Source: an uncultured Eubacteriales bacterium
Lineage (GTDB): Bacteria; Bacillota; Clostridia; Oscillospirales; UMGS1783
Assembly: GCA_900555065.1 (NCBI GenBank)
Contig: USJY01000071.1
Coordinates: 1-6,997, forward strand
Length of the DNA stretch: 6,997 nt
Reading direction: 5' to 3'
Shown here piece after piece: positions 4,182 through 6,997 of this stretch. Below the pieces are notes generated by a model. It was not told the DNA's origin and did not search any database. It worked only from the letters and a program-made list of their open reading frames with translations. The position numbers were made by a program, and so were the translations under genes. How positions within the stretch are numbered: the first letter of the stretch is position 1; each line of letters starts with the position of its first letter.

Positions 4182-6455
4182 TTACTTTTTTCCAATAAAC
4201 GGGTATTCGTCCCGCAGCGCCGCCAGTTTTTCCGGCGGAATGGGTTCGCCTTCGCGGCGCCCGCAGCGCGGGCACACGTCGCCGATAATGCCGACATATC
4301 CGCACACCGGATCCCGGTCCACCGGATGGTTGACCGAACCGTAGCCGACGCCCATGTCGTGCATATGGCGTATAACGGCCATAAACGCCTCCAGGTTGTC
4401 GGACGGATTGCCGTCCATCTCCACATAGGTGATATGCCCCGCAGGCGTCAGCGCATGGTAGGGGGCTTCCTTCTCAATCTTTTCAAATGCCGTAATAGGA
4501 TAATACACGGGCACATGGAAGGAGTTTGTGTAATACTCGCGGTCGGTTACGCCGGGGATAATGCCGTAGCGCTTCTTGTCCATGCGTATAAACCGGCCGG
4601 ACAGGCCTTCCGCAGGCGTTGCGAGCAGGGAGTAGTTCAGGCCGGTCTGTTCGCCCTTGCGCTTGCAGAACTCGTTCATGTGCCGCACAATCTCCAGTCC
4701 CTTTTCCTGCATCTCGTCGCTCTCGCCGTGGTGATGCCCGTACAGGCTGACAAGCGTCTCCGCAAGCCCGATAAAGCCGATCGAAAGGGTGCCGTGCTTA
4801 ATCACGTCGCGCACTTCGTCGTCCGGGCCGAGCTTGTCGCTGTCCAGCCATACGCCCTCGCCCATGAGGAAGGGATAGTTGCGCACCTTCTTTTTGGCCT
4901 GTATCTCGAACCGGTCGAGCAGCTGCCCCGCCACCAGCTCCAGCATTTCGTCGAGCGCGCTGTAAAAGGCCGGCGCGTCGCCCTTCGCTTCTATGGCAAG
5001 CCGGGGCAGGTTGATCGAAGTAAAGGAGAGGTTGCCGCGGCCGAAGGTCGTCTCCTGCTGCGGATCATAGCGGTTTGCGATCACACGGGTGCGGCAGCCC
5101 ATGGTCGCCACCTCCGTCTCGGGCCGGCCGGGCACGTAATACTGCAGGTTGTAAGGCGCGTCCAGGTTGACAAAGTTGGGGAAGAGCCGCTTTGCACTGC
5201 AGCGGCAGGCGAGTTCAAACAGGTCGTAGTTCGGGTCGCCCGGATTGTAGTTCACGCCCGCTTTGAGTTTGAATATCTGTATGGGAAAGATCGGCGTCTC
5301 GCCATGGCCGAGCCCCGCTTCGGTCGCGAGCAGGATATTGCGGATGACAAGCCTGCCCTCGTCGCTGGTATCGGTTCCGTAATTGATGGAGGAAAACGGC
5401 GTCTGCGCGCCTGCGCGCGAGTGCATGGAGTTGAGGTTATGCACCACGGATTCCATGGCCTGATAGGTGCGCCGGTTGATCTCCTGCGCGGATTCACGCA
5501 GGGTGAAGTCCAGTGCCTGACGCGCCAGGGCCTCGTCAAAGCGCGCCTGCAGGCCTTCGCACAGCGCGCGTACATACGCTTCGTTACGGCCCAGCGACGG
5601 CCCGCCCGCCTTTTCCGCAGCGGCGTCTACGATCTCCGTCGCGGCCTGCTTGTCCACCGCGGCTTCCGGCGCGAGTATGGAGAGCGCCTTGCGCAGGTTT
5701 TCGATCAGCAGCCGGCGGTAGGTTTTTTTCACGCCCTTGGCCAGCGCATAGTCAAAATTCGGAATGCCCTGGCCGCCGTGCTGGTCGTTCTGGTTGGACT
5801 GGATGGCGATACAGGCCAGCGCCGCATAGCTCTGTATGTCCTGCGGCTCGCGCAGGTAACCGTGGCCGGTGTTAAATCCGTTGGTAAACAGGCGGTCAAT
5901 ATCAATCTGGCAGCAGGTCGTCGTCAGCGCGTAGAAGTCGAAGTCGTGGATGTGAATCCATCCTTCCTCATAGGCGCGCGCCTGCTCGGGGGTGAGCAGA
6001 TAGGCCGTGTTGTAGGATTTCGCCGCCGCACTGCCCAGCTGCAGCATGCTGCCCATAGACGTGTTGCCGTCCACGTTCGCGTTGTCACGCTTCAGGTTGG
6101 AGCGGCGCGCGTCGGCGTTGGTGATTTCGTCGCAGGCCTGCATGAGCGCAGTGTTGGACTCGCGCACACGGGTGCGCTTGGCGCGGTAAAGGATATAGCG
6201 TTTGGCGACGTCCTCCAGCCCGTTATGCATCAGCACACGTTCCACTTCGTCCTGAATCTGTTCTATTTTGTAGTTGTCCTCGCCCGTTGCAAGCAATGCG
6301 TCGCCCACCTGGTTTGCAAGCCTTGCGGCCAGCGCAGCGTCTTCCTGTCCCGACGCGGCAAGGGCTTTGAGTATCGCGTTCGCGATCTTGGACTCGTCGT
6401 ACAGCACGACCCGTCCGTCCCGCTTTGTGATGCTCCTGACTCTTGTGTTCTCCAT
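4182..6455 (-). CDS. nrdD: Anaerobic (class III) ribonucleoside-triphosphate reductase, large part without glycyl-radical tail
   Basis: NrdD reduces ribonucleoside triphosphates to deoxyribonucleotides under anaerobic conditions. The 757-residue protein has an N-terminal ATP-cone (about residues 3-95, starting TRVRSITKRDGRVVLYDESK) for allosteric control, then the ten-stranded catalytic barrel. Visible landmarks are HIHDFDF (168-174), TTTCCQID (178-185, cysteines 181/182), NQNDQHGGQG (221-230), NFVNLDAPYN (427-436), MGCRTRV (452-458, Cys454, the probable thiyl-radical cysteine) and GRGNLSFTSINLPRLA (472-487). Near the end, VDRDPVCGYVGIIGDVCPRCG (712-732) is the metal-binding knuckle with Cys718, 728 and 731; an Asp stands where many homologues have the first cysteine. 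The protein then ends YPFIGKK without the RxxGY glycyl-radical loop, which is encoded by the next ORF. The start at 6455 has GGGAGG 10 nt upstream and lies 17 nt after nrdG. The barrel motifs look intact, so it probably works together with the small ORF. Confidence 0.96.
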   Translation of the reverse strand: MENTRVRSITKRDGRVVLYDESKIANAILKALAASGQEDAALAARLANQVGDALLATGEDNYKIEQIQDEVERVLMHNGLEDVAKRYILYRAKRTRVRESNTALMQACDEITNADARRSNLKRDNANVDGNTSMGSMLQLGSAAAKSYNTAYLLTPEQARAYEEGWIHIHDFDFYALTTTCCQIDIDRLFTNGFNTGHGYLREPQDIQSYAALACIAIQSNQNDQHGGQGIPNFDYALAKGVKKTYRRLLIENLRKALSILAPEAAVDKQAATEIVDAAAEKAGGPSLGRNEAYVRALCEGLQARFDEALARQALDFTLRESAQEINRRTYQAMESVVHNLNSMHSRAGAQTPFSSINYGTDTSDEGRLVIRNILLATEAGLGHGETPIFPIQIFKLKAGVNYNPGDPNYDLFELACRCSAKRLFPNFVNLDAPYNLQYYVPGRPETEVATMGCRTRVIANRYDPQQETTFGRGNLSFTSINLPRLAIEAKGDAPAFYSALDEMLELVAGQLLDRFEIQAKKKVRNYPFLMGEGVWLDSDKLGPDDEVRDVIKHGTLSIGFIGLAETLVSLYGHHHGESDEMQEKGLEIVRHMNEFCKRKGEQTGLNYSLLATPAEGLSGRFIRMDKKRYGIIPGVTDREYYTNSFHVPVYYPITAFEKIEKEAPYHALTPAGHITYVEMDGNPSDNLEAFMAVIRHMHDMGVGYGSVNHPVDRDPVCGYVGIIGDVCPRCGRREGEPIPPEKLAALRDEYPFIGKK

Positions 6456-6472
6456 GTGCGTATATCCTCCCG

Positions 6473-6997
6473 TTATAACTCTGTCAGTACAGGCTCGCCC
6501 GCGGCCCGTGTCGCGCGCATATCCAAAATCCGCTGGTTGCGCGAGCCCCTGAACTTCAAATCCAGACTTTTTTCCGCAAGCAGGAACGGGCCGTCGATGA
6601 GGTAATCGGTCTGCGCGAGCAGCTCGGCCCAGGCGTTCTCCGCCGTGGCGTTGGCCGTCAGGTATTCATAGGTGTAGCCGGTATAGGTCACCACGTCCAG
6701 TTTGCCCGCCGCGTGAACGGCCGTCGCGAGCGCGGCCAGCGGCGCGGCCTGCAGAAAGGGCTCGCCGCCGCTGAAGGTGACGCCGCGCAGCAGCGGATTG
6801 CGCAGAATCCGGTCGTACAGCGTGCGGACGGAAACCTCCGTGCCGCCGTCAATCGGATGGGTCTGCGGGTTGTGGCAGCCGGGACAGTGATGGGGACAGC
6901 CCTGGGTAAAGACGGTAAAGCGAAAGCCCGGGCCGTCCACGATGGAGGGCCGCAGCGCGAACAGTTCGTTCAGCCGCGCGGCGGAAGCGCTGCCGCG
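6473..6997 (-). CDS. nrdG: Anaerobic ribonucleotide reductase activating protein (5' end off the window)
   Basis: NrdG is a radical-SAM enzyme that cleaves S-adenosylmethionine at a [4Fe-4S] cluster and abstracts hydrogen from the reductase glycine. The cluster motif CPHHCPGC is complete (CxxxCxxC, minus strand 6898 to 6875), preceded by SIVDGPGFRFTVFTQG, and the SAM-contacting FSGGEPF follows about 35 residues later. DGPFLLAEKSLDLKFRGS and NQRILD near the end are typical of the NrdG group. In total 174 residues are visible to the TAA at 6473. A GTG at 6940 lies in frame but falls inside the conserved SIVDGPG and is not the true start: the frame is open to the right edge (RLNELFALRPSIVDGPG) with no ATG, GTG or TTG upstream in the window, so the start is probably just beyond 6997. 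It is encoded first, before nrdD, the reverse of the order in E. coli. Confidence 0.95.
   Translation of the reverse strand, partial: RGSASAARLNELFALRPSIVDGPGFRFTVFTQGCPHHCPGCHNPQTHPIDGGTEVSVRTLYDRILRNPLLRGVTFSGGEPFLQAAPLAALATAVHAAGKLDVVTYTGYTYEYLTANATAENAWAELLAQTDYLIDGPFLLAEKSLDLKFRGSRNQRILDMRATRAAGEPVLTEL

Noticed and set aside
4110..6605. An 831-codon open frame on the plus strand covering all of nrdD.
   Set aside because: It is a shadow of nrdD: high-GC third positions suppress stop codons on the opposite strand. Its translation has no known domain, whereas the minus strand encodes complete NrdD motifs and a proper RBS.
6938..6940. GTG as the nrdG start codon.
   Set aside because: It falls within the conserved SIVDGPG segment; the frame stays open and conserved upstream to the window edge.

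Overview
The window reads as a piece of a high-GC, anaerobic Bacillota (Clostridia-type) chromosome, quite possibly a metagenome-derived contig. The grounds are protein style and gene content: an oxygen-sensitive class III ribonucleotide reductase system, a lysine/DAP pathway epimerase, an S-layer-homology (SLH) surface-protein fragment of clostridial type, and strong GGAGG-type ribosome binding sites. I cannot name a family or genus. Every convincing gene is on the minus strand, so transcription runs from the right edge to the left edge.

Right half (6997 to 4004): nrdG (5' end beyond the window), nrdD, and a separate 54-residue ORF carrying the glycyl-radical motif, with gaps of 17 and 13 nt. 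Together they make deoxyribonucleotides without oxygen: NrdG uses a radical-SAM iron-sulfur cluster to put a radical on a glycine, and NrdD uses it to reduce ribonucleoside triphosphates. The glycine normally sits at the C-terminus of NrdD itself. Here NrdD stops after its metal-binding knuckle, and the glycine segment has its own RBS and start codon. This split enzyme is the most biologically interesting object in the window. The operon ends in hairpins, the best being a perfect 16-bp stem at 3900-3937.

Middle (4003 to 2320): a 146-residue cupin protein (2912-3352) lies between two non-coding stretches. The right one (3353-4003) holds a 26-bp tandem repeat, three interchangeable hairpin arms, and a plus-strand promoter-like sequence that could drive a short RNA ending at the 3900-3937 hairpin. 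The left one (2320-2911) holds the cupin terminator, GC-rich sequence with no recognisable gene, and a clear extended -10 promoter for the next operon.

Left part (2319 to 1): dapF is complete. It is followed 55 nt later by purA, whose first 220 codons are normal up to the conserved LLEG. There the reading frame passes, in frame, into an unrelated low-complexity, SLH-protein-like sequence. After a further frameshift near 232-240 that sequence continues as a real SLH domain running off the left edge. This junction is either a gene-destroying rearrangement or, more likely, an assembly chimera, and anything left of about 760 should be treated as possibly not native to the locus.
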